Notes under the pieces: generated by a model
The model's input: only the letters and a program-made list of their open reading frames with translations
What the model was told of the DNA's origin: nothing
Database searches by the model: none
NCBI GenBank assembly: GCA_021778845.1
Contig: JAJYBU010000017.1
Location: forward strand, 1 to 64,000
Source of the DNA: Acidobacteriota bacterium
Lineage (GTDB): Bacteria > Acidobacteriota > Terriglobia > Terriglobales > Acidobacteriaceae
Length of the DNA stretch: 64,000 nucleotides
Direction of reading: 5' to 3'
In this document: one piece after another, positions 55,251 to 64,000 of the stretch
Numbering within the stretch: the stretch's first letter is position 1
Layout of the letters: each line of letters starts with the position of its first letter
Position numbers and translations under genes: made by a program

Positions 55251-55901
55251 ATGAGTTTGTTCCCAATCTTTCTGAAGCTCGCTGCTCGGCCTTGCGTGGT
55301 CATCGGCGCAGGAAATATCGCGGAGTCAAAGATCGAGAGCTTGCTCACGGCTGAAGCGAGCGTCACCGTCATCGCTCCTGATGCTCTGCCGCGCGTGCAG
55401 GCATGGGCTGCCAGCGGCGAGCTTACCTGGAAGCAGCGCGAGTATCGCGTGGGTGATCTGGCGGGCGCATTCCTGGTCGTCGCCGCAACGGCCACCGCAG
55501 CGGTGAATCGTGCGGTGTACACGGAAGCCACAGCCGCAAATATCCTGTGCAATGCGGTCGATGATCCACCGTTCTGCGACTACTATTTCCCGAGCGTCGT
55601 GCGTAGAGGCGAGTTGCAGATTGCAATCTCGACCGCCGGTGAGAGTCCGGCCCTGGCGCAGCGCCTCCGCAAGGAGATCAACGCGCAGTTGCCCCTCGAC
55701 ACTGGCGAGTGGTTGATGGAACTCGGCCGGCTGCGGCGCGAGGTAACAGCCGTGGAGCCAGTGGGCGAAGACCGCAAACTGCTGCTCCATCAACTCGCGC
55801 AGCGCGAGGTCTGCGGCTTTGCGGAGTGCCCTTCCCGCCTGCGTGCGCGCCAGCATGCGCAGGAGCATGGCTTTTTGCCTGCAGCGGAGATTGCCCAATG
55901 A
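55251..55901 (+). CDS. Precorrin-2 dehydrogenase / sirohydrochlorin ferrochelatase
   Basis: A 216-residue protein matching the N-terminal half of CysG (Met8p/SirC type). It oxidises precorrin-2 with NAD+ and may insert iron to make siroheme. The start is FPIFLKLAARPCVVIGAGNIAESK, a Rossmann dinucleotide site, followed by the family NAVDDPPFCDYYFPSVVRRGELQIAISTAG region in the middle (residues ~100-128). It lies 10 bases after the reductase gene and overlaps the methyltransferase gene by ATGA, so cofactor and enzyme are made together. Confidence 0.93.
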   Translation: MSLFPIFLKLAARPCVVIGAGNIAESKIESLLTAEASVTVIAPDALPRVQAWAASGELTWKQREYRVGDLAGAFLVVAATATAAVNRAVYTEATAANILCNAVDDPPFCDYYFPSVVRRGELQIAISTAGESPALAQRLRKEINAQLPLDTGEWLMELGRLRREVTAVEPVGEDRKLLLHQLAQREVCGFAECPSRLRARQHAQEHGFLPAAEIAQ

Positions 55902-56674
55902 CTATAGCTCAGAAGGGCACAGTATATCTGGTCGGTGCAGGGCCCGGCGATCCGGAGTTGCTGACAATGAAGGCGCTGCATCTGCTGGAGTCGGCCGACG
56001 TCGTGCTGCACGATGACCTCGTACCCGAGGAGGTGCTGCACCTGGTGCATCGTCATGCTCTCCTGACGAGTGTGGGCAAGCGTTGCGGGCGTCCGCGGAT
56101 CACCCAGTCGGCCATTCATGCGCGCATGATCGAGTCTGCGCGAGATGGCCAGTCGGTCGTGCGTCTCAAGAGTGGCGACCCGCTCGTCTTCGGTCGCGCC
56201 AGCGAGGAGATTGCTGCACTCCGGGCTGCCGGCGTGAAGTTTGAAGTCGTACCAGGAGTCACCGCCGCTCTGGCTGCCGGAGCAGCGCTGGCGTTACCCC
56301 TCACCGATCGCAAGACGGCGAGCAAGCTCATCTTCTGCACAGGCCATCACGCAGATGGAAAGGACCTTGCTCCGGTATGGAGCGGCCATCTGCCGGAGGA
56401 TGCCACCCTGGTCGTCTACATGCCAGGGCGCGATATGGCGAGGATCGCGCGCGAACTTCGGAACGCAGGCCTTCCGGACGATGTCGCGTGCTGCGCCGTC
56501 TCGCATGCGGCCACTGCGCGGCAGAGTTGGGTCGCGGCGCGGTTGAATGATCTAGCGCACCTGGAGTGCGGACCAGCTCCAGTCCTCCTGCTCGTAGGCC
56601 GAGCCATGCAGTCGCTGCTCGTGGGCGATGCAGACACTCAGGTCTTAGCCCTGATCGATGAAGCCACCGCGTAA
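55898..56674 (+). CDS. cobA: Uroporphyrinogen-III C-methyltransferase
   Basis: Adds two methyl groups from S-adenosylmethionine to uroporphyrinogen III to give precorrin-2, the substrate of the preceding gene. The 258 residues show VYLVGAGPGDPELLTMKA at 9-26, VVRLKSGDPLVFGRASEE and CNDRK-type ALPLTDRKTASKLIF segments. It is the C-terminal half of CysG as a separate gene. ATG 55898 gives an ATGA overlap. It ends the reductase-siroheme operon. Confidence 0.95.
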   Translation: MTIAQKGTVYLVGAGPGDPELLTMKALHLLESADVVLHDDLVPEEVLHLVHRHALLTSVGKRCGRPRITQSAIHARMIESARDGQSVVRLKSGDPLVFGRASEEIAALRAAGVKFEVVPGVTAALAAGAALALPLTDRKTASKLIFCTGHHADGKDLAPVWSGHLPEDATLVVYMPGRDMARIARELRNAGLPDDVACCAVSHAATARQSWVAARLNDLAHLECGPAPVLLLVGRAMQSLLVGDADTQVLALIDEATA

Positions 56675-57022
56675 GCGACAACCAATAGCCCGGCCGTCGC
56701 TTCAACATTGATTCCTGATCTCTTGTGATGCCGCTCATTCCCCTACCACGAGCAGCCTCCCTACACTGGTTGCCCCCCAGGGATTCAGAGCCGTTGCAAG
56801 GAAAAGACTTACCAATGTTTTCCACAGCGATACCCTCAAAAATACCCTACGCTGAAAAGGGGATTCATACCCCGATTGTGGGGGCACTTTTCTGTGCCTT
56901 CCAGGGCCACTTCGGACCTTCGAACGGCTCATCATTTTGTCCCGATGAAGACCCGAGATGAGCGTTATGACACCGAGAATGCGATCCTCAGTGTGATCTC
57001 ACAACGCACACAGGTTGTATCG
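56675..57022. other. Intergenic region, no supported gene
   Basis: 348 bases between cobA and the RES toxin gene (convergent). It contains overlapping GGGG/CCCC runs near 56859-56886 that could form small alternative hairpins (GGGGATTCATACCCC and CCCCGATTGTGGGG). These may help end transcription of the siroheme operon, but no clean stem plus T-run is present. Confidence 0.4.
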
Positions 57023-57637
57023 TCAGCGGCTGCGAGGGTTGGGTATCCATCCATTCACTTCAGCCTTGATCCGACTACTCGTATCAAGGATCGAAACTCT
57101 CTCGCCCACCACCAGAGATTCTATCAAGATATCGAGGCAGAAGCCGTTGCGGTTCTGGGCGCTCGGAACCTTGAGAGCCGAAACAGCCCCACTCTGAAAG
57201 CACGCAGCACCAAGTTGCTGCGTAGGCGTCAGCTTCTTACGAGCATTCAATATGAACCGCGACGGAGTCGCACTGACCAACTCGTCATAGGATGTGCCAA
57301 GATCCAGATACAAGTCAGGCATGGTCAAATCAAGAACACGTTGCAGATCGCACTCAAGAGTCAAAATCAGATCCGGGTCGCGTGGCGCACCGCGAAGTTG
57401 ACCGTCCGCCGTTGAGAAGAGGGCTTCGGCTTCGAGAAGCGCTGTCATCTGACTGTCTGCTGTGTATAGAACCGGAAATGTATGAGGCGCGTTATAACGG
57501 CCACCACGCTCAAATGCGCCCACAGCGGACAACGGATTATCACGCCAGCGATCAGCGATGAGCCGATAGCTGGGCTTTGTGCAGGCGGTCAGCGGAGCGT
57601 GCTCCAATACCGTGATGATTTTTTCGATGGAGTGCAA
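57023..57637 (-). CDS. RES-domain toxin (NAD+-degrading)
   Basis: A 204-residue RES-family protein. RES toxins break down NAD+ (ADP-ribosylating or phosphorolytic relatives are known) and stop growth. The conserved pattern includes SYRLIADRW (R25), GGRYNAP (R47, Y48), and YTADSQMTALLEAEAL with E69. The start appears to be TTG at 57637, with a weak ribosome-binding site. It follows the antitoxin by 10 bases, the normal order for Xre-RES pairs. Confidence 0.88.
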   Translation of the reverse strand: MHSIEKIITVLEHAPLTACTKPSYRLIADRWRDNPLSAVGAFERGGRYNAPHTFPVLYTADSQMTALLEAEALFSTADGQLRGAPRDPDLILTLECDLQRVLDLTMPDLYLDLGTSYDELVSATPSRFILNARKKLTPTQQLGAACFQSGAVSALKVPSAQNRNGFCLDILIESLVVGERVSILDTSSRIKAEVNGWIPNPRSR

Positions 57638-57647
57638 TTGGTGCTCG

Positions 57648-58022
57648 CTAGGCCGGTTGCCTGACGTTCATGGCGTCTACGAATAGCTCTAACGGGGTCA
57701 GGTCACCCTTCTCGATGAACTCGATGGGCGCGTGATTCTCAAGATTGCGGTTCGGAGCATTGAGGAATATCCGGGCGTTCGTCTTGTCGCCGGCATAGAG
57801 TTCCACCAGCGCCACCCAAATGCGGTACAGCCGACGCAGCTCCCCTTGAAGACTGCTGGCATCGGGCGACTTGCGAACCCCTGGTGCTTTACGCCCAATG
57901 GCCTCGGCGATCATTGCCACCGGAACATTGAACTCACGCGCAATCCGCGCCGCATCCAAACGGCCGGTGTCTGGGTTGAAGAGTGCTGGCTCCATTGCAG
58001 GTATGGTGTGGGCAGCAGACAT
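57648..58022 (-). CDS. Xre/MbcA/ParS-type antitoxin
   Basis: A 124-residue antitoxin for the RES toxin. It has a degenerate helix-turn-helix around ARIAREFNVPVAMIAEAIG and the C-terminal MbcA/ParS toxin-binding segment from about residue 60 (LYRIWVALVELYAGD, then ARIFLNAPNRNLENHAPIEFI, in which Asn/Asp-rich turns are typical). ATG 58022 has AGAGGTG in front; the 15-residue longer start is less likely. It probably represses its own operon with the toxin. Confidence 0.87.
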   Translation of the reverse strand: MSAAHTIPAMEPALFNPDTGRLDAARIAREFNVPVAMIAEAIGRKAPGVRKSPDASSLQGELRRLYRIWVALVELYAGDKTNARIFLNAPNRNLENHAPIEFIEKGDLTPLELFVDAMNVRQPA

Positions 58023-58201
58023 ATGCACCTCTACAAAGACGATATAGTGACGAATCAGTTGCGTCAAGGTTTTGTAATAGTATCTCTACTTTCACCTCAA
58101 AATCTTCTTTTCAAAATGTGCCCCTCTATAGAAGTCCGTACAACTCGATTTTTAGGCGTCTTCGAGCGTCGTATTTCCAAACAAATCAATCGGACAGAAG
58201 A

Positions 58202-58414
58202 TCAGCTTTGTTCTTCTTGCAACGATCTTTCGATCTCTTCCCACACGATGCGAACGAACTCGACGCTATCCCGCACCTGCTCTCGGATGGGTACGGTGTT
58301 TGAGCTGAGATATTTTGCTTGGCGCAATCGGAAGGCGGCAATGCGGCAAGCGTTCTCCAGCCACCAGTCCTTTGGCGGCTGGGAGTCACCCGGCGATGTC
58401 ATGTGTCCGCTCAT
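58202..58414 (-). CDS. Small hypothetical protein coupled to dnaE2
   Basis: A 70-residue soluble protein, with no family recognised. The ATG directly follows the dnaE2 stop (TAAATG), so it would be translated by coupling as the fourth gene of the imuA-imuB-dnaE2 operon. It contains a Trp-rich N-terminal segment (PKDWWLENACRIAAFRLRQAK) and a helical, charged C terminus (DSVEFVRIVWEEIERSLQEE). Its base composition is like that of the operon. Confidence 0.65.
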   Translation of the reverse strand: MSGHMTSPGDSQPPKDWWLENACRIAAFRLRQAKYLSSNTVPIREQVRDSVEFVRIVWEEIERSLQEEQS

Positions 58415-61400
58415 TTAGTGGAAGTCGTGGGACTGCGTTGGTGCTGCTGTGACATTCAACTCTTCGATGTGCCTGGCTCGAATGTGGATGACCCTATCGA
58501 CGTTTTGCAGTGTCCCTTCGACTAAGAGGAAGCGGGCATACGTTACGAGTGAACGGTTCCGTTCGTACAGTTCTGGGTCGATGATCGCGTTGGAGATGCC
58601 AGTCTCGTCTTCGATGGAAAGGAAGATGAAGCCACGGGCCGTACCGGGTCGCTGTCGAGCGATGACGCAGCCAGCGATGCGGACTTTGACTCCGTGGCGA
58701 AGCATACGGAGATCGTCGGCACGGCATACGCTCATTCTGCGAAGTTGGTCGCGGCAATGCGCCATCGGGTGACGGCCTACCGTGACACCTGTCCCCGCGT
58801 AATCGGCAACCATGCGCTCCTCGGGATTCATGGGTTGCAAGGGCGAACTCTGCTCTTCGTCCTGGTCCAACGATTCCAAGAGCGGTCCTGCCTGCCTCCC
58901 TGCCCTCTGGACTTGCCAAAGAGCATCGCGACGATGTGAACCTTCGCCAATCGAGTTGAGCGCACCAACCTCGGCAAGCGTGGCGAGGTCGGCGCGAGAA
59001 AGCGAAGGTACTCGGCGGGCGAGTTCTTCGATAGAAGCGAAGGCTCGGTGCTCTCTTGCGGCCTCAAGTTCTACAGCGGCCTTCTCTCGAAGCCCATGTG
59101 CAAAGCGAAGGCCAAGACGGAGTGAAAGCGAACCGTCTTCTTCGCGCTCCAGCGTACACGGCCAACTTGAACGCATCACGTCGATGGGCCGTACACGGAG
59201 TCCGTGACGCTGCGCGTCCTTGACGAGTACAGCTGCGGAGTAGAAACCCATCGGCTGGTTGTTGAGGATTGCGGCGGTGAACGCTCCGAGGTAGTGGAAC
59301 TTGAGCCATGCACTCGCATAGGCGATAAGGGCGAAACTGGCCGCGTGGGACTCAGGAAAGCCATACAGGGCGAAGGAACTGATCGACTGGATGATCTCCT
59401 CCTGGGCTGAGATTCCGACTTGATTCTTGTCCATGCCCTCGCGGAGCTTGATCTCTAACGCCCGCATCTTGTCGGCGGAACGACGGTTTCCGAGTGCGCG
59501 ACGCAGCTCTTCCGCCTCGCCGCCAGTAAAATCCGCGATGGTCATGGCGATGCGAAGCAACTGCTCTTGAAAGAGTGGGACTCCCAAGGTCCGGCGTAGC
59601 ACCGGCTCCAATAGTGGGTGCGGATAGCTAACCTCCTGCCTGCCCTGCCGCCGCTCCATATACGGATGCATCATTTTGCCGACGATGGGGCCGGGACGGA
59701 TGATTGCGACCTGCACCACCAGGTCATAGAACTTGTCGGGATTGTTGCGAGGAAGCGAGGCCATCTGTGCCCGCGACTCAACCTGAAACAATCCGATGGT
59801 GTCGGCCTTGCGGAGTGAGGCGTACACCTGCCGGTCGTCGTGCGGTATCTGCGCGATGTCTACCGTCTTGCCGTAGTGACGCGGGATCAGGTTGGTGCAG
59901 TCCTTGAGGACAGCCATCATGCCGAGACCCAGCAGGTCTACCTTGATGAGGCCCATGTCGCTGACATCTTCCTTGTCCCACTGGATGACGTTGCGACCGG
60001 GCATACTCGCCGGTTCTATTGGAACGACGGAGGCGAGCTGGCCTTGCGCGATAATCATGCCGCCCGAATATTGCCCCAGATGGCGCGGCAAGTCGAGCAT
60101 CCGAATCGAAAGCTCAAGGTACTTGGCGATGCGAGGATGTGCGAGGTCGAATCCGGCCACGCGGAACTGCTCCTGCATCGTGTCGGTCGCGCCCTTCCAC
60201 TCCCACGCACTGACGAGCCGCGTGAGGCGAGTCAGGGTGTCTTCATTGAAGCCAAGAGACTTGCCGACTTCGCGGGCTGCTGACTTGCCGCGATAGGTTA
60301 TGACGTTGGCGCACATCGCGGCTCCAAGCTGGCCGTAGCGGGTATAGACATACTGGATCGCCTTCTCACGGTCTTCCCCAGAAGGAAGATCCAGGTCGAT
60401 GTCCGGCCACTCTACGCGCACCTCGGAGAGGAACCGCTCGAAGAGCAGTTCCATCCCTACGGGGTCAACAGCGGTGATGCCGAGCGCGTAGCAAACGGCG
60501 GAGTTCGCTGCGGAGCCTCTGCCCTGGACGAGGATGCCGTTTTTCCGGCAGAACTCAACGATGTCCCACACGATGAGGAAGTATCCAGCGAGTCCCAGTT
60601 TGGTGATGAGCGCAAGCTCTCTCACCACTTGTTTCTCTGCACGTTTGCGCAGGCTGGCGCTGCTCTTTGCGCCGTAGCGATTGAGAACCCCTTCCATCGT
60701 CCGCTTGTAGAGAAAGGTGTCCATCGTTTCGTCGTCACCCACTGGGTAGAGCGGAAACTGGTAGCCCATGTCCTTCATCTCGAATTGGAGGCGCGAGGAG
60801 AGTTCGCGTGTCTCGGCTATAGCCTGCGGGATGTCTCGGAAGAGCACGGCCATCTCCCGAGCTGGCCGTAGGTGGCGGTTTGCGTTGTGCTGCAAGAGCA
60901 GGCCTGCACTATCAAGCGATGTGTGGTGCCGGATTGTTGTCAGCACATCTAGCACTTCTCGCTCGAACGCAGTCGCCATGTTCACGCCATTCGTCGCTAG
61001 AACTGGAAGGTGGAACTCCTTCGAGAGGGAGACAGCAGCATCGTTGCGGGCTTCCTGTTCGCGGATGCGGTGGCGCTGGAGTTCGACGTATACGTTCTTC
61101 GGGCCGTAGGTCTGAACGAGTGAACGGAGAACTCGTCGCCCTTCGTCCATCCCGCCTCTTTCGAGCGCAGCGGCGAGCGGTCCTTCATCGCCGCCGGTCA
61201 AGCAAACCAATCCTTCACAATGTTCCCTAACTTCGCGGAGAGTAGCGACGCCCTCGCCCTTTGTATTTTGTCTGAGCTTGTAGCCAGTGATGAGCTGCGA
61301 GAGGTTGCGATAGCCTGTCTGCGATTCGCAAAGCAAGCTCAGCCGTATCGGTCTTTCAGGGATGGTGTGCGGTTGCCACTCTGCTGGTTGCACCTGCAAT

Positions 61401-61624
61401 CCAAGGTCACTGACCGAAATTTCGGCTCCGACGTGCGAGCGCAGCCCCAGCTTCTTTGCGGTCGTGTAGAGCCGTGGTGCTCCATAGAGGCCGTCGCGGT
61501 CGAGGATGCCGAGAGCCGACATGCCGAGTTTGGCGGCCTGCTCTACCAAAGCCTCGGGGAGCGAAGATCCTTCAAGGAAGGAGAAAGCAGAGCGGGCGTG
61601 GAACTCCACATAGTCCTCAGTCAT
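58415..61624 (-). CDS. dnaE2: Error-prone DNA polymerase III alpha subunit
   Basis: Translesion polymerase of 1069 residues that makes DNA-damage-induced mutations with ImuA and ImuB. The PHP domain begins YVEFHARSAFSFLEGSSLPE. The C-family polymerase core includes VQGRGSAANSAVCYALGITAVDP (split here; GRGSAANS) and DIDLDLPSGEDREKAIQYV with catalytic Asp residues. A helix-hairpin-helix and an OB-fold (VRIAGCVIARQRPGTARGF) follow. ATG 61624 overlaps the imuB stop by 8 bases and removes an upstream extension that is not conserved. Confidence 0.95.
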   Translation of the reverse strand: MTEDYVEFHARSAFSFLEGSSLPEALVEQAAKLGMSALGILDRDGLYGAPRLYTTAKKLGLRSHVGAEISVSDLGLQVQPAEWQPHTIPERPIRLSLLCESQTGYRNLSQLITGYKLRQNTKGEGVATLREVREHCEGLVCLTGGDEGPLAAALERGGMDEGRRVLRSLVQTYGPKNVYVELQRHRIREQEARNDAAVSLSKEFHLPVLATNGVNMATAFEREVLDVLTTIRHHTSLDSAGLLLQHNANRHLRPAREMAVLFRDIPQAIAETRELSSRLQFEMKDMGYQFPLYPVGDDETMDTFLYKRTMEGVLNRYGAKSSASLRKRAEKQVVRELALITKLGLAGYFLIVWDIVEFCRKNGILVQGRGSAANSAVCYALGITAVDPVGMELLFERFLSEVRVEWPDIDLDLPSGEDREKAIQYVYTRYGQLGAAMCANVITYRGKSAAREVGKSLGFNEDTLTRLTRLVSAWEWKGATDTMQEQFRVAGFDLAHPRIAKYLELSIRMLDLPRHLGQYSGGMIIAQGQLASVVPIEPASMPGRNVIQWDKEDVSDMGLIKVDLLGLGMMAVLKDCTNLIPRHYGKTVDIAQIPHDDRQVYASLRKADTIGLFQVESRAQMASLPRNNPDKFYDLVVQVAIIRPGPIVGKMMHPYMERRQGRQEVSYPHPLLEPVLRRTLGVPLFQEQLLRIAMTIADFTGGEAEELRRALGNRRSADKMRALEIKLREGMDKNQVGISAQEEIIQSISSFALYGFPESHAASFALIAYASAWLKFHYLGAFTAAILNNQPMGFYSAAVLVKDAQRHGLRVRPIDVMRSSWPCTLEREEDGSLSLRLGLRFAHGLREKAAVELEAAREHRAFASIEELARRVPSLSRADLATLAEVGALNSIGEGSHRRDALWQVQRAGRQAGPLLESLDQDEEQSSPLQPMNPEERMVADYAGTGVTVGRHPMAHCRDQLRRMSVCRADDLRMLRHGVKVRIAGCVIARQRPGTARGFIFLSIEDETGISNAIIDPELYERNRSLVTYARFLLVEGTLQNVDRVIHIRARHIEELNVTAAPTQSHDFH

Positions 61625-63125
61625 ACACACCTGCGATAGTCCACGCCTTCGGTGCGCGTTCAAAGCGCAGGCGGAGGGCGTAGAGCGGCTGCACAACGAC
61701 GGCATCCCATTCGTCGGCCTCGCATGTTCGTCCATCCCACCAATAACCGCTCGACTGCCAGGGGCCTTTGACTTCTGCTAGGTCAAGTCTTCCGCCTTCC
61801 CAGAAGAGAAGCGACGGAGTTCCGTTCTTCAACGCCACCCGGACGGGTTGGGCCGGACGGAACCTGCGGAGTGCAAGGCATGACGACTTCGATGGGGGCG
61901 AGCCAATGGCGAGGACACTCGGACGGAAGGCTGTCATCGTGACTTCATCGTCACGATGGCTGTTGCATAGCTCCGCTGCGCCTACGTTGTGGTCGCCGGC
62001 AATCGAGCGAAGTCTTGCGAGTAGGATGTCGAGCTTATCCGGCTCCGGGAATTGCGCTTGAAAGAGGCCGCGCTGTGCCGTCTGCGGACGCGCGGCCTCT
62101 GTGGTGAGCGTCACCCCGAGGATGGCGGCTTGTGGCGGGTGGCTCTGCAAGTCCAGATTGAGCAGCTTGAGCAAAAGGTCGCGGCTTTGTGTAGCGATAG
62201 CGGGACGGATGTGTCGCTCGTAGGCAGGGGCCTTGTCCAGTTGCAACGCAAGTGTGAGACTACGCAGAGCGTAGGCGCGTTCGACTGCGGAGCGCATGAT
62301 GCGTTCCAGCATCGGCGACACAACGAATAGCAGCGAGTCCAACAGGACAAGCGGCGTATCGAGTATCGCGGTTTCGGAGAGTATAAGGTCTGCCTCTTCC
62401 GGCACCAGCAGATGATCTTCCGTGCCACGGGCGAGACGTTGCAGGCGTCTCGCTTGCTGTCCGATACGACTGATGAGCGAAGTCTCGGGCAGTGCAGAAA
62501 GCTCTCCCAACGTTCGTATTCCCCATCTGCCAAACACCGTCAAAGTGGCATCATCGCAGCGGAGCAATGCGATGGGCAGCGGGGCAAGTCGCTTTGCCAG
62601 GTCATGCGTTTGTACGCAGACCACTCCCGTATGCGAACGAGCGAGTAGCACGCTTGCTTCCGCATTGGAGCAAGTAGCAATGCTGCAAGGAAAACCTGCC
62701 GCCTCAAGCTGAGACTTCAGCCTCCGGGCGTACTGTTCTGCGGTGCCGAATAGCGTCTCAGTGCCGGTACGATCTATCAGCAGCGAGACGGATAATATAT
62801 GGGCTTGGGCATAGCTGTTGAGTGGCCCGGATAGAGCTTCGATTCGTGGGGAAAATCGCTCGGCAATGTCCAACACCTCTTCAAAGTTTGCAGTCTCCTC
62901 AGCGATGGAACGATTGCGAAAGAGCATCGGTCCTGTCGCCTCAGCTTGAACTTTGCTCATGCCACGCGAAACGCCCTGACTTCTGGCTGCGCGGTTGATG
63001 GAGACAACGCGCTGAAGCGGGGCGATGCCCTCGATGACGGCGAGGGCGTGGGAGCGTGCGGCGGCGTCCGATCGCAGCCATGCGACTACCGGAAACTCCG
63101 GTATGTGGATCGCGGCGTATTCCAT
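61617..63125 (-). CDS. imuB: ImuB, Y-family polymerase-like mutasome protein
   Basis: A 502-residue Y-family polymerase homologue, the hub that links DnaE2 to the sliding clamp. Start YAAIHIPEFPVVAWLR; the usual catalytic DxD/SLDE residues of active Y polymerases are absent, as in other ImuB proteins. It has a helix-hairpin-helix (LGELSALPETSLISRIG), a little-finger region, and a C-terminal extension with the ImuB-type tail. It overlaps dnaE2 by 8 bases and lies 3 bases after imuA. Confidence 0.93.
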   Translation of the reverse strand: MEYAAIHIPEFPVVAWLRSDAAARSHALAVIEGIAPLQRVVSINRAARSQGVSRGMSKVQAEATGPMLFRNRSIAEETANFEEVLDIAERFSPRIEALSGPLNSYAQAHILSVSLLIDRTGTETLFGTAEQYARRLKSQLEAAGFPCSIATCSNAEASVLLARSHTGVVCVQTHDLAKRLAPLPIALLRCDDATLTVFGRWGIRTLGELSALPETSLISRIGQQARRLQRLARGTEDHLLVPEEADLILSETAILDTPLVLLDSLLFVVSPMLERIMRSAVERAYALRSLTLALQLDKAPAYERHIRPAIATQSRDLLLKLLNLDLQSHPPQAAILGVTLTTEAARPQTAQRGLFQAQFPEPDKLDILLARLRSIAGDHNVGAAELCNSHRDDEVTMTAFRPSVLAIGSPPSKSSCLALRRFRPAQPVRVALKNGTPSLLFWEGGRLDLAEVKGPWQSSGYWWDGRTCEADEWDAVVVQPLYALRLRFERAPKAWTIAGVYD

Positions 63126-63128
63126 CCG

Positions 63129-64000
63129 CTACCTCCCCGCCGCACGCATCCACGGAGCTGTCGAATTCCATTCGACCGCTCGGCCCGGTGCTTTCTTGCC
63201 GTAAGGATTTGCCACCCGCTGGCGGACGACTTCGGTTGCGTAGGTCATGCAGTCGAAGAAATGGATTGATTCGCTTGGAGCCAAGTGCGGTGAGCAGTCG
63301 AGTACGCACTTCGCGCTCGATCTGGCGCATGGCTCCTGAGTCAGGAGTAGCAGGATAGCGTCGCCTTCCTGCGCGGCGCGGCTGAACCGATACCAGGTTG
63401 CCGACGGGATGCGAAGAGCTTGCTCCGGGGAGACTGAGGCAAGGTCAAGTACCACGACTCGAAAGCCTCCCGCTTGGAGAATCTGGTCTGCTGTACGAAG
63501 AGCCTTGTCCAACTTGCTCCACGGCTTTGCATCACGCCTCAGCCCGCCTTGTACTGCTGCGGGCGAGTTGGCACGTTCGCGGGCCTCATCCGCAGTTCTC
63601 CGGTCAATTTGCCGTAAAGGGTCGGACGCATCCGCACGGCGGGCGTTGAAATGCTCGTAGACGACCTGCTCTGCTGGGGCGGCTGCGAGGCTTAGCCTTT
63701 GGTTTGGATAGCCTGGGGTACCTTCCATCTTTTTGAGCCCGGTTTCCGCCTTTTGAACGAGCATCTTCTCCAATGCCCAGTCGATACACTTTGTCTCGGT
63801 GCGTGGGTGGCGAATGCCGTGGTGCTGCGTCGATCTATCCGCTGCGTCATTCGGGCTTGGCGTGCCGACTCTCCCGGTCTGGCCGAGTTGGGGGGTCGCT
63901 CTTTGCTCCTGCACGTCCGAAAAACGCACCCAAAGAAGGTTCTTAAGTTGCACTCCAGCGGCGGCGGCGCTCCTTGCGTCGAGGCTGTCGCTCACGTCGA
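63129..64000 (-). CDS. imuA: ImuA, RecA/SulA-like protein (partial, continues off the window)
   Basis: First gene of the mutagenesis cassette. The frame stays open to the window edge, where the last visible residues (DVSDSLDARSAAAAGVQLKNLLWVR) are the internal Walker-B-like region of the RecA-like domain. The start and Walker A motif must therefore lie beyond 64000. The family has a RecA-like fold that recruits DnaE2. A long, poorly conserved insert follows (about residues 35-130 of the visible part), then VVVLDLASVSPEQALRIPSATWYR. Confidence 0.85.
   Translation of the reverse strand, partial: DVSDSLDARSAAAAGVQLKNLLWVRFSDVQEQRATPQLGQTGRVGTPSPNDAADRSTQHHGIRHPRTETKCIDWALEKMLVQKAETGLKKMEGTPGYPNQRLSLAAAPAEQVVYEHFNARRADASDPLRQIDRRTADEARERANSPAAVQGGLRRDAKPWSKLDKALRTADQILQAGGFRVVVLDLASVSPEQALRIPSATWYRFSRAAQEGDAILLLLTQEPCARSSAKCVLDCSPHLAPSESIHFFDCMTYATEVVRQRVANPYGKKAPGRAVEWNSTAPWMRAAGR

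Overview
The window looks like a chromosomal segment of a soil Acidobacteriota, probably near Terriglobus, Granulicella or Edaphobacter. This is inferred from the gene set and moderately high GC content, because no rRNA or other taxonomic marker is present. Most genes are tightly packed in operons with ATGA, TAATG or GTGA junctions.

Layout. (1) 1-5.7 kb: end of an island with a restriction-modification module (3' end of a type III-like Res gene, a beta-class DNA methyltransferase) and a helicase that carries a RelE-like toxin fold at its N terminus. It ends at a 45-nt half of a tRNA-Asp gene (5645-5689), the footprint of integration into a tRNA. (2) 5.9-7.5 kb: a hipBA toxin-antitoxin pair with its operator. 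hipA is frameshifted near its 3' end. (3) 7.7-17.9 kb: glycolate/glyoxylate catabolism. gcl-hyi-glxR turn glyoxylate into glycerate, a GntR/FCD regulator lies between, and glcDEF plus a glycolate/lactate permease make glyoxylate. A shared 16-nt operator sits at both promoters. (4) 18.2-26.4 kb: a LysR regulator divergent from a complete mdcABCDEFGH malonate decarboxylase operon. (5) 26.6-33.1 kb: a CusCBA-type copper/silver efflux operon headed by a small Cys-rich exported protein. (6) 33.3-40.8 kb: a six-gene set (NarK-like carrier, membrane cytochrome-like subunit, molybdopterin oxidoreductase, four-cluster ferredoxin, Tat-type Rieske protein, small membrane protein) divergent from an octaheme HAO-family cytochrome. 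Together they suggest nitrate to nitrite to ammonium reduction.

(7) 40.9-46.3 kb: a dihydroorotate-dehydrogenase-like protein, a Tat-exported Gfo/Idh/MocA oxidoreductase with an FG-GAP repeat protein, and a lineage-specific exported protein. (8) 46.4-49.7 kb: the rpsP-khpA-rimM-trmD-rplS operon. (9) 49.9-53.2 kb: a PilZ protein with a LuxR-type regulator whose receiver lacks its phosphorylation residues, an MFS carrier and phenylalanine hydroxylase. (10) 53.3-56.7 kb: a sulfite/nitrite reductase with siroheme synthesis genes, preceded by a cysteine-rich leader peptide and mutually exclusive antiterminator and terminator hairpins. (11) 57.0-64 kb: a RES/Xre toxin-antitoxin pair and the imuA-imuB-dnaE2 mutagenesis cassette, whose imuA runs off the window.

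The most notable observations are the cysteine-codon attenuator, the nitrate-reductase/octaheme cluster, the RelE-UvrD fusion at a tRNA-bordered island end, and the two-promoter glyoxylate operator.
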